Source: Lachnospiraceae bacterium UBA7012 (GTDB lineage Bacteria > Bacillota > Clostridia > Lachnospirales > Lachnospiraceae). From it: a stretch of DNA of 10,815 nt. The notes beneath the pieces are model-generated. The model saw only the letters and a list, made by a program, of their open reading frames with translations, was not told where the DNA came from and ran no database searches. Of the stretch, positions 1 to 5,693 are shown piece after piece (position 1 is the first letter of the stretch; every line of letters starts with the position of its first letter). The translations under genes were made by a program, and so were the position numbers. Where the stretch lies: assembly GCA_002449595.1 (NCBI GenBank), contig DJXE01000017.1, positions 1 through 10,815 on the forward strand. Direction: 5' to 3'.

Positions 1-249
1 ATCGACGCGATCCTGAACGGCGACGTGCTTAAGGCTCCCACCAAGAAGATCCCGATCTTCGACTTCGAAGTTCCTACAGAGCTTCCGGGCGTCGATCCTG
101 CGATCCTCGATCCCAGAGACACTTATGCGGATGCCGCTGAGTGGGATGCGAAGGCTCAGGATCTCGCACAGAGATTCATCAAGAACTTCGTCAAGTACGA
201 GTCCAACGCGGCCGGCAAGGCTCTCGTGGCAGCAGGCCCTCAGCTTTGA
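1..249 (+). CDS. pckA: Phosphoenolpyruvate carboxykinase (ATP), C-terminal part
   Basis: This is the 3' end of a gene that begins before the window; frame 1 is open from base 1 and stops with TGA at 247-249, giving 82 residues. The readable segments [29 protein letters not shown] and the ending [11 protein letters not shown] match, from memory, the C-terminus of ATP-dependent PEP carboxykinases of Clostridia. The enzyme interconverts oxaloacetate plus ATP with PEP plus CO2 plus ADP in the cytosol. In fermenting gut anaerobes it often runs in the carboxylating direction toward succinate or propionate; the direction here is inference. The nucleotide- and metal-binding core is upstream and cannot be checked. 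The GTG at 25 is only an internal valine codon. A strong terminator follows 41 nt after the stop, so this gene ends its transcript. Confidence 0.9.
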   Translation: MDAILNGDVLKAPTKKIPIFDFEVPTELPGVDPAILDPRDTYADAAEWDAKAQDLAQRFIKNFVKYESNAAGKALVAAGPQL

Positions 250-289
250 TCTCTGCTGTAGACAGGCTAATGTAATTACCAGATCATCA

Positions 290-316
290 GGAGCTGCCGC
301 TATATGTGGCAGCTCC
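290..316 (+). terminator. Rho-independent terminator of pckA
   Basis: A perfect 9-bp stem (GGAGCTGCC at 290-298, GGCAGCTCC at 308-316) can be extended by a G-U and a C-G pair to leave a TATAT loop. It is followed by the T-rich stretch TTCTTCTAT. It lies 41 nt after the pckA stop codon. Confidence 0.85.
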
Positions 317-340
317 TTCTTCTATCAACCGGCTGACGGA

Positions 341-428
341 ATTCACAAGCATTGCGAATCCGTCTCATGAGAATGAAAAACTCGATTCACAAGCATCGTG
401 GATACGTCTCGTGAGAATGGAAAACTCG
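341..428. repeat. Two tandem 44-bp direct repeats
   Basis: Unit 1 (341-384) and unit 2 (385-428) are directly adjacent and the same length. By eye they differ at 6 of 44 positions. Both start ATTCACAAGCAT and end AAAACTCG. Each carries the short inverted repeat TCTC-NN-GAGA (363-372 and 407-416); in unit 1 it is the perfect palindrome TCTCATGAGA. A degenerate third start (GCTCACGAAGCC, 429-440) follows directly. The block sits between the pckA terminator and the phosphatase gene, where I see no good -35/-10 pair. Function unknown; a double operator or a recent short tandem duplication are both possible. Confidence 0.8.
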
Positions 429-466
429 GCTCACGAAGCCATCAGCCCGGTTCACGAAAAGGCGCC

Positions 467-1435
467 ATGGCAACCTACTGCATCAGCGACATCCACGGCG
501 CGCTGGATGAATTCCGGCGCCTTCTGAATAAGGTCGGGTTCCGCTATGACGGGACAGACGAGCTGTATATCCTCGGCGATATCGGCGACTGGGGCACCCG
601 CTCCATGGAGACGATCCTGCACGTCAAGGCGATGGAGGAGCTGTATCCGTTCGTCCACGTCCTGATGGGCAACCACGAGCTCATGTTCCTCGACGCGATC
701 AGCCACGCCGGCCAGGGATTGATCCCCGACGACACGGACTACAACTGGCTCTACCCGAACCACGGGGAAGGAACGTGGAAGTCCTTCTGCGAACTGCCGC
801 TGGAGGAGCAGGTCGACCTGTACCAGTGGCTCCTCGTCCGCCCGTACAGCTGGGACATCCGCATCGGCGACCGGCTCTACATGGCCGCGCACGCCTACCC
901 GTATTACTACGACCAGGAGGCGGCCGACAGCGAGGAACGCCGGCGCAAGCAGTGCGACACCGTCTGGCGAAGGCTTCTCATCCGGGAAGATCCTTTTGCT
1001 GAATACACCGGAGAAAAGCATTACGACACCCTCATCTGTGGTCACACCATCACGGATTTTTATTACACCCGCCTGCGCTACGAACGGAACTGGCCGTACC
1101 GGAAACCGGGCGAGTACGTGAGAAACCGCGCATTCTTCGCGGAGAGATTCATCGATATCGACTGCGGCGCGAAATGTATCGAAATGGCGCAGGACAGAAG
1201 AGAACTCCTGCAGACCGCCGCGCTGCGCGCGCAGCTGTGCGCACTCCGGCTCGAGGACATGAAGACGTTCTACTGCCGCAAGTCGCAGATCCGGCTCCCG
1301 GACTCGCAGGAACTGCAGGAGAGCCTCCAGTATTCAGAAGACGCGATTATTGAAGTATATCGTCAGCAGGAGATGCGGATGAACGAGATCCGCGAGAGCT
1401 TCCGAAACTTCTTCCGTAGATGGAGAGAAAGATAA
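467..1435 (+). CDS. PPP-family metallophosphatase (serine/threonine phosphatase-like)
   Basis: The 322-residue protein carries the metal-binding signatures of the PPP/calcineurin-like superfamily: SDIHG (D8, H10), GDIGDWG (D38, D41), GNHE (N69, H70), AHAYP (H142), CGHT (H193) and IDCGAK (about 231-236). These ligands hold a dinuclear metal centre that hydrolyses phosphoesters. The substrate may be phosphoprotein, but diadenosine tetraphosphate or another small phosphoester cannot be excluded. The family motif GDxxDRG has W42 where Arg is usual. Residues 243-322 are an extra, highly charged helical tail ending FFRRWRER that I do not recognise. ATG 467 is chosen because the catalytic fold begins at once (MATYCISDIHG) and a weak AAAAGG lies 4 nt upstream. 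A GTG at 398 would add 23 unlikely residues encoded in the repeat block. No close partner gene; probably monocistronic. Confidence 0.85.
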   Translation: MATYCISDIHGALDEFRRLLNKVGFRYDGTDELYILGDIGDWGTRSMETILHVKAMEELYPFVHVLMGNHELMFLDAISHAGQGLIPDDTDYNWLYPNHGEGTWKSFCELPLEEQVDLYQWLLVRPYSWDIRIGDRLYMAAHAYPYYYDQEAADSEERRRKQCDTVWRRLLIREDPFAEYTGEKHYDTLICGHTITDFYYTRLRYERNWPYRKPGEYVRNRAFFAERFIDIDCGAKCIEMAQDRRELLQTAALRAQLCALRLEDMKTFYCRKSQIRLPDSQELQESLQYSEDAIIEVYRQQEMRMNEIRESFRNFFRRWRER

Positions 1436-1444
1436 AGCTCGTTT

Positions 1445-1482
1445 CGAAACGCACGTCAGAAGAATCTGATGAACGCGTTTCG
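1445..1482 (+). other. Two-part RNA hairpin downstream of the phosphatase gene
   Basis: CGAAACGC (1445-1452) pairs perfectly with GCGTTTCG (1475-1482). Inside, TCAGA (1456-1460) pairs with TCTGA (1465-1469) around an AGAA loop. It starts 9 nt after the stop codon and has no T-tract, so alone it is not a standard terminator. It could protect the mRNA 3' end or act together with the hairpin at 1500-1521. Confidence 0.55.
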
Positions 1483-1499
1483 CCAGAGATAATGCGGGA

Positions 1500-1521
1500 T
1501 TCGCAGGGTGCGAAACTTTTT
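1500..1521 (+). terminator. Possible weak terminator of the phosphatase gene
   Basis: TTCGCA (1500-1505) pairs with TGCGAA (1509-1514) over a GGG loop, followed by AC and five T's (1517-1521). The stem is only 6 bp. The same right arm can instead pair with TTTCGCA at 1519-1525, which would bury the T-run. Low confidence as a terminator on its own. Confidence 0.4.
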
Positions 1522-1590
1522 CGCAAATCGGCGGATAATAGTGCCCGAAAATTGCCCCAATTATGTCCCTATCGGAAAGCAACATAGTTG

Positions 1591-1599
1591 TGGTATGAT
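1591..1599 (+). promoter_or_regulatory. Extended -10 promoter for the glucokinase gene
   Basis: TGG followed by TATGAT (1594-1599) is an extended -10 element (TGn-TATNAT). There is no good -35 hexamer at 16-18 nt spacing, which extended -10 promoters can tolerate. It is the best sigma-A-like site in this gap and predicts a start near 1606. Confidence 0.5.
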
Positions 1600-1748
1600 G
1601 TATTTCAGTGGAAAACAACGGCTCACCGAAGTCTGACGCACCAATTGCCGAGGACGTACGAAAACGTATAAGTGTGAGCACCCCCGCGCGGGCGTCTGCG
1701 CTGCGGGGAAAAAGTAAGCATTATCAGTGTTTCAGTGTGAGGTTCTAC

Positions 1749-2687
1749 ATGAAGACATATGCATTCGGCGCCGACGTCGGCGGCACTACAGTCAAGATCG
1801 GCCTGTTCACGACGGACGGTACGCTCCTTGAGAAATGGGAGATCCCGACCAGGACGGAGAACAACGGCGAAGAAATCATGCCCGACATCATGGAGTCTAT
1901 AGGCAGCAAGATGGCGGAGCGCGGACTCACCAACGACGACGTGCAGGGAATCGGCCTCGACGTTCCCGGCCCGGTCACCCGCGAGGGGATCGTGCAGCGC
2001 TGCGTCAACCTGAACTGGGGCATCATCAACGTCGTCGCGGAGATGGCGAAGCTGACGGATCTTCCCGTCAAGGTCGTCAACGACGCGAATGCGGCGGCGC
2101 TCGGCGAGATGTGGCAGGGCGCGGCCAAAGGACATAAAGACGTCATCATGATCACGCTCGGGACCGGCGTCGGCGGCGGCATCATCGTCAACGGCAAGAT
2201 CGTGAACGGATATCACGGATCGGGCGGCGAGATCGGCCACATGACGGTCTTCCCGGACGAAGTCGTGCGCTGCAACTGCGGCCGCTGCGGCTGCGTCGAG
2301 CAGTACGCGTCCGCGACGGGCATCGTCCGTCTCGCGAGACTTCGCCTGAAGAAAGATGACACACCTTCCGCACTTCGCATGCTTCCTGCCGTTTCGGCGA
2401 AGGACGTCTTCGACTGCGCGAAGGAAGGTGATCCGGTCGCCCAGGAGATCGTGGCGAAGATGGGTGAAGCGATGGCACTCGGCCTCGTGGATGCCTGCGT
2501 GATCGTCGACCCCGAAGTCATCGTCGTGGGCGGCGGCGTATCCCGCGCGGGAGAGATCGTGATCGATGCGATTCGGAAACCTTTTGTGGAAAAGGCGTTC
2601 CATGCGACGACCGGCACAAAGTTCGCTCTTGCGGCACTCGGCAACGACGCCGGCATGTATGGCGCGGTGCATCTGCTGCTCGACTGA
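1749..2687 (+). CDS. glcK: ROK-family glucokinase
   Basis: The 312-residue protein phosphorylates glucose with ATP to glucose 6-phosphate in the cytosol. Its N-terminus has the ATP phosphate motif DVGGTTVK (D9 to K16). VVNDANAA carries the catalytic Asp (D112), LGTGVGGG is the second glycine-rich loop, and the ROK zinc signature is GHM (H164) with CNCGRCGCVE (C175, C177, C180, C182, E184). Length matches Gram-positive ROK glucokinases (about 310-325). ATG 1749 is chosen because the fold starts directly and GAGG (1739-1742) lies 6 nt upstream; in-frame GTG codons at 1608 and 1674 would add 47 or 25 low-complexity residues. No DNA-binding domain is fused, so this is a kinase and not a ROK repressor. 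Related hexoses such as mannose or N-acetylmannosamine remain possible substrates. It forms a single-gene unit ending at the 2715-2747 terminator. Confidence 0.9.
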   Translation: MKTYAFGADVGGTTVKIGLFTTDGTLLEKWEIPTRTENNGEEIMPDIMESIGSKMAERGLTNDDVQGIGLDVPGPVTREGIVQRCVNLNWGIINVVAEMAKLTDLPVKVVNDANAAALGEMWQGAAKGHKDVIMITLGTGVGGGIIVNGKIVNGYHGSGGEIGHMTVFPDEVVRCNCGRCGCVEQYASATGIVRLARLRLKKDDTPSALRMLPAVSAKDVFDCAKEGDPVAQEIVAKMGEAMALGLVDACVIVDPEVIVVGGGVSRAGEIVIDAIRKPFVEKAFHATTGTKFALAALGNDAGMYGAVHLLLD

Positions 2688-2714
2688 CCGGCAGCTCCGA
2701 AAAAAGATAACCAC

Positions 2715-2747
2715 AAGGGGATGACGCACAGCCGCATCCCCTTTTTT
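2715..2747 (+). terminator. Rho-independent terminator of the glucokinase gene
   Basis: AAGGGGATG (2715-2723) pairs with CATCCCCTT (2735-2743) around an 11-nt loop, and a run of six T's (2742-2747) follows the GC core. A classic terminator 27 nt after the stop codon. Confidence 0.9.
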
Positions 2748-2769
2748 CGTGTCAAATACAGGGTATCTG

Positions 2770-2778
2770 TGCTAAAAT
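2770..2778 (+). promoter_or_regulatory. Extended -10 promoter for the transketolase genes
   Basis: TGC followed by TAAAAT (2773-2778) is an extended -10 element just downstream of the glucokinase terminator. The -35 candidate (GTGTCA at about 2749-2754, 18 nt spacing) is weak. The predicted leader is about 65 nt. Confidence 0.55.
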
Positions 2779-2850
2779 GGTAGCGTCAGTTTCAAGACAC
2801 GGAAATCAGGGGAGAACGCAGTAGTCAGTTTGAAATGCAGAGGACCGTAT

Positions 2851-3708
2851 ATGGAAAACAAAGAGCTTAAGAAAATCGCAAATGATGTCCGCAAGGGGAT
2901 CGTGACGGCGGTGCACGCCGGCGCGTCCGGACACCCCGGTGGATCGCTCTCCGCGGCGGATATCGCAACCTACCTCTATTTTGAGGAGATGAACATCGAT
3001 CCGAAGGATCCGAAGAAGGAAGACCGGGACCGCTTCGTCATGTCCAAGGGACATGCGTCGCCGTGCCTGTACTCCGTCATGGCGCACCGGGGCTACTTCC
3101 CGGTCGAAGAGCTGACGACGTTCCGGAAGTTCGGATCCCGCCTGCAGGGCCACCCTTGCATGCAGGAGCTGCCCGGCATCGACATGAGCACCGGCTCCCT
3201 CGGACAGGGCGTATCGGCGGCGTGCGGCATGGCGCTGGCCGGCAAGCTCAAGTGCAGGGATGAGAACCACCAGTTCACCGAGAATGCGGCGTTCCGCGTT
3301 TATACGATCCTCGGCGACGGCGAGCTCGAGGAAGGACAGGTGTGGGAGGCCGCCATGTTCGCGGGCGCGAAGCATCTGGACAATCTGACTCTCTTTGTCG
3401 ACAACAACGGCCTGCAGATCGACGGTAAGATCGAGGACGTCAACAGCCCTTATCCGATCCCGGAGAAGTTCGCGGCTTTCGGGTTCCACGTGATCGAGAT
3501 CGACGGCCATGACTTTGACCAGATCCGCGCGGCAGTGCAGGAAGCAAAGACTGTAAAGGGCATGCCCACCGCGATTATCGCGAAGACGACGAAGGGCAAG
3601 GGCGTCTCCTTCATGGAGAACCAGGCCGGATGGCACGGCGAAGCGCCGAATGACGAACAGTACGCCGTCGCGATGGCGGATCTTGAGAAGATCGGGGAGG
3701 AAATCTGA
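2851..3708 (+). CDS. Transketolase, N-terminal (TPP-binding) subunit
   Basis: This 285-residue protein corresponds to the N-terminal half of transketolase. It shows SGHPGGS (26-32) and SKGHASP, whose histidines contact the diphosphate or substrate. It also shows TGSLGQG and the thiamine diphosphate/Mg motif GDGELEEGQ (155-163) with the closing N-N-G at 185-187. With the following gene it makes a heteromeric transketolase that moves two-carbon ketol units between pentose phosphates and glycolytic intermediates. Split transketolases are well known in Clostridia and archaea. ATG 2851 is preferred because AGAGGA (2839-2844) stands 6 nt upstream; an in-frame TTG at 2830 would add seven residues. 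The next gene starts 1 nt after its stop, which implies translational coupling. A DXPS or phosphoketolase identity is unlikely given the length and split form. Confidence 0.93.
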   Translation: MENKELKKIANDVRKGIVTAVHAGASGHPGGSLSAADIATYLYFEEMNIDPKDPKKEDRDRFVMSKGHASPCLYSVMAHRGYFPVEELTTFRKFGSRLQGHPCMQELPGIDMSTGSLGQGVSAACGMALAGKLKCRDENHQFTENAAFRVYTILGDGELEEGQVWEAAMFAGAKHLDNLTLFVDNNGLQIDGKIEDVNSPYPIPEKFAAFGFHVIEIDGHDFDQIRAAVQEAKTVKGMPTAIIAKTTKGKGVSFMENQAGWHGEAPNDEQYAVAMADLEKIGEEI

Positions 3709-3709
3709 C

Positions 3710-4651
3710 ATGGCAGAACTTGGAAAAAAGATCGCAACCAGACAGAGCTACGGCGAAGTGCTTCAGGAACTGTCGGAGAAGTACGATAACCTGATCGTCC
3801 TGGACGCGGACCTCGCCGGCTCCACAAAATCCGGAATGATCAAGAAGGTCCACCCGGAAATGCATATCGACTGCGGTATCGCCGAGGCGAACATGACCGT
3901 GATCGCGGCAGGCCTCTCGACCTGCGGCATGATCCCGGTGATCTCGACGTTCGCGATGTTCGGCGCCGGCCGCTCCTATGAGCAGGTCAGGAACTCCATC
4001 GGATATCCGCACCTGAACGTGAAGATCTGCTGCACGCACGCCGGCATCACGGTCGGCCAGGACGGCGCGAGCCACCAGTGCCTGGAAGACCTCGCCCTGA
4101 TGCGTGAGATCCCGGGCATGGTCGTCATGAATCCCGCGGACGACTCCGAGGCGAAGGCGGCGATCCGCGCGGCGGTCGCTTATGAAGGACCGGTCTACAT
4201 CCGTCTCGGCAGAGCGGCAGTTCCGGTCGTGTTCCCCGAGGACATGGACTTTGAGATCGGCAAGGGTGTCGTCCTGAGGGAAGGCACGGACGTCACGATC
4301 GCGGCGACCGGCGTCTGCGTCGACTCCGCACTGAAGGCGGCGGACAAGCTCGCAGAGGAAGGCATCTCCGCGGAAGTCATCAACATCTGCACGATCAAGC
4401 CGCTGGATACGCAGCTCCTTCTGAAGTCTGTCGGCAAGACGAGAAAGATCGTCACGGTCGAAGAGCACTTCGTGACGGGCGGCCTCGGCAGCGCAGTCGC
4501 GGAATGCCTCGCGGAGAACGATCCCGTGAAGATGCTCCGCATCGGCGTGAAGGACACCTTCGGGCAGTCCGGCACGGCGGACGAGCTGATGAAGTTCTAC
4601 GGCCTGGACGCGGACAGCGTCGCGGCTTCGGTCAAGGCTTATCTCGCGTGA
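3710..4651 (+). CDS. Transketolase, C-terminal (pyrimidine-binding) subunit
   Basis: The 313-residue protein matches the central (PYR) and C-terminal domains of transketolase. GIAEANM carries the catalytic glutamate (E59) that activates thiamine diphosphate. An aromatic stretch around TFAMFGAGRSYEQVR lies in the cofactor pocket, and GASHQ supplies a substrate histidine. The last third (GTDVTIAATGVCVDSALKAA onward) is the transketolase C-terminal domain. It must pair with the N-terminal subunit to form the active site at the interface. ATG 3710 is chosen because GGAGG (3696-3700) lies 9 nt upstream inside the end of the previous gene; a GTG 20 codons earlier would overlap that gene without a site. 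After the stop comes a 110-nt gap with a strong hairpin but no T-tract. Confidence 0.93.
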   Translation: MAELGKKIATRQSYGEVLQELSEKYDNLIVLDADLAGSTKSGMIKKVHPEMHIDCGIAEANMTVIAAGLSTCGMIPVISTFAMFGAGRSYEQVRNSIGYPHLNVKICCTHAGITVGQDGASHQCLEDLALMREIPGMVVMNPADDSEAKAAIRAAVAYEGPVYIRLGRAAVPVVFPEDMDFEIGKGVVLREGTDVTIAATGVCVDSALKAADKLAEEGISAEVINICTIKPLDTQLLLKSVGKTRKIVTVEEHFVTGGLGSAVAECLAENDPVKMLRIGVKDTFGQSGTADELMKFYGLDADSVAASVKAYLA

Positions 4652-4697
4652 TCCCGGCATCCGCGGGAACGCAGCCATGAAACTATGAATTGTTGTC

Positions 4698-4727
4698 GCC
4701 GGCACGCGGGATCCCCTGCGTGCCGGC
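4698..4727 (+). other. Strong 10-bp hairpin between the transketolase and map genes
   Basis: GCCGGCACGC (4698-4707) pairs perfectly with GCGTGCCGGC (4718-4727) over a 10-nt loop. What follows is TAACGTGATTATTG, not a T-run, so it is not a standard intrinsic terminator. It ends 34 nt before the map start codon. It may be an mRNA-stabilising or processing element, a Rho-type or partial terminator, or a regulator site. Confidence 0.6.
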
Positions 4728-4761
4728 TAACGTGATTATTGAAACAGGAGGCAGCGGACTG

Positions 4762-5649
4762 ATGATCCGTCTTTCGGAATCCAAGATCGACCGCAACGCG
4801 CCGTGCTGGTGCGGAAGCGGCAAGAAGTACAAGAACTGCCACATGGAATTTGACGACAAGATCCGGGCGATCCGCCTGCAGGGGCACAGTGTCCCTGACC
4901 GGAGCCTGATCAAGACCGCGGAGCAGATCGAGGGCATCCGCCGGAGCGCGAAGGTCAACATGGCGTGCCTTGACGCGGTGGCACAGGCCATCCACGCCGG
5001 CATGTCGACGCAGGAGATCGACGACATTGTCTACGACACGACCGTGAAGATGGGCGGCATCCCCGCACCGCTCCACTACGAGGGATTCCCGAAGAGCGTC
5101 TGCACCTCGATCAACGAGGAAGTCTGCCACGGCATTCCGGACGAAAAGCACATCCTGAAGGACGGCGACATCATCAACGTCGACTGCTCGACGATCGTGG
5201 ACGGCTATTTCTCGGATTCCTCCCGCATGTTCCTCATCGGCGACGTCGCGGACGATGTGAAGAAGCTCGTCCAGGTCACGAAGGAGTGCGTCGAGATCGG
5301 CATCTCGGAAGTCGTCCCGTGGCATTTCCTCGGAGACATGGGAGAAAAGGTTCATCGCCACGCAACCGAGAACGGTTACAAAGTTGTACGTGAGATCGGC
5401 GGCCACGGCTGCGGCATCGAGTTCCACGAGGATCCGTTTGTGAGCTACGTCTCAAAGGCGGGCGAGGAGATGCTGATGGTGCCGGGCATGGTCTTTACGA
5501 TCGAGCCCATGGTCAACATGGGAACGGACGAGATCTACGAGGACGCGGACAACGGCTGGACGATCTACACGGCGGACCACAAGCCGTCGGCGCAGTGGGA
5601 AGTGCAGATCCTCGTCACGGAGACAGGAAACGAAGTGCTGTGCTGGTGA
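4762..5649 (+). CDS. map: Type I methionine aminopeptidase with N-terminal SEC-C zinc motif
   Basis: The 295-residue enzyme removes the initiator methionine from new proteins at the ribosome. Residues 14-27 (PCWCGSGKKYKNCH) are a SEC-C motif with C15, C17, C26 and H27, the zinc-binding element also found at the SecA C-terminus. The pita-bread peptidase fold follows from about residue 50. All five metal ligands are present: D141, D152, H215, E248 and E280. Their spacing closely follows the E. coli enzyme (D97, D108, H171, E204, E235), and H123 matches its active-site H79. ATG 4762 is chosen because AGGAGG (4746-4751) is 10 nt upstream; the frame is open back to 4690 only because it reads through the hairpin. 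The methionyl-tRNA synthetase gene follows after 44 nt, so a shared transcript is likely. Confidence 0.95.
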   Translation: MIRLSESKIDRNAPCWCGSGKKYKNCHMEFDDKIRAIRLQGHSVPDRSLIKTAEQIEGIRRSAKVNMACLDAVAQAIHAGMSTQEIDDIVYDTTVKMGGIPAPLHYEGFPKSVCTSINEEVCHGIPDEKHILKDGDIINVDCSTIVDGYFSDSSRMFLIGDVADDVKKLVQVTKECVEIGISEVVPWHFLGDMGEKVHRHATENGYKVVREIGGHGCGIEFHEDPFVSYVSKAGEEMLMVPGMVFTIEPMVNMGTDEIYEDADNGWTIYTADHKPSAQWEVQILVTETGNEVLCW

Positions 5650-5693
5650 GCCGGCAGAACATACAGGAACAGTAGTGTAACAGGAGAAGAAAA

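Larger units (their letters stand above)
1436..1748 (+). other. Intergenic region: hairpins, promoter and long glucokinase leader
   Basis: These 313 bases hold no convincing gene. In order they contain a two-part hairpin (1445-1482), a small terminator-like hairpin overlapping a second hairpin (1500-1525), an extended -10 promoter (1594-1599) and a leader of roughly 140 nt before the glucokinase ATG. The leader holds a TACG-AAAA-CGTA hairpin (1657-1668), a GC-rich hairpin (CCCCGC 1682-1687 with GCGGGG 1703-1708), and the word AGTGTGAG twice (1671-1678 and 1734-1741), the second copy overlapping the ribosome binding site. Base composition here is richer in A and T than in the flanking genes. 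Confidence 0.6.

Noticed and set aside
341..428. CRISPR array
   Set aside because: The two 44-bp units are directly adjacent with no spacer, and there are only two.
398..466. GTG 398 as start of the phosphatase
   Set aside because: It has no ribosome binding site and would encode part of the 44-bp repeat; family proteins begin just before the SDIHG motif.
1608..1748. GTG 1608 or GTG 1674 as start of glucokinase
   Set aside because: The extra 47 or 25 residues are unlike any ROK N-terminus. GTG 1608 would start almost at the predicted transcript start, and ATG 1749 has GAGG at good spacing.
1623..2729. 368-codon open frame on the minus strand opposite glucokinase
   Set aside because: It covers the ROK gene and the terminator, and its product is low-complexity His/Asp/Arg-rich, typical of an antisense shadow.
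2806..4705. Minus-strand open frames of 301 and 364 codons opposite the transketolase genes
   Set aside because: Both are shadows of clear transketolase subunits, with no recognisable domain and no ribosome binding site of note.
5650..5693. T-box or SAM riboswitch upstream of metG
   Set aside because: Only 44 nt separate map and metG and they contain no T-box core or hairpin; no SAM-riboswitch elements are visible upstream of map either.
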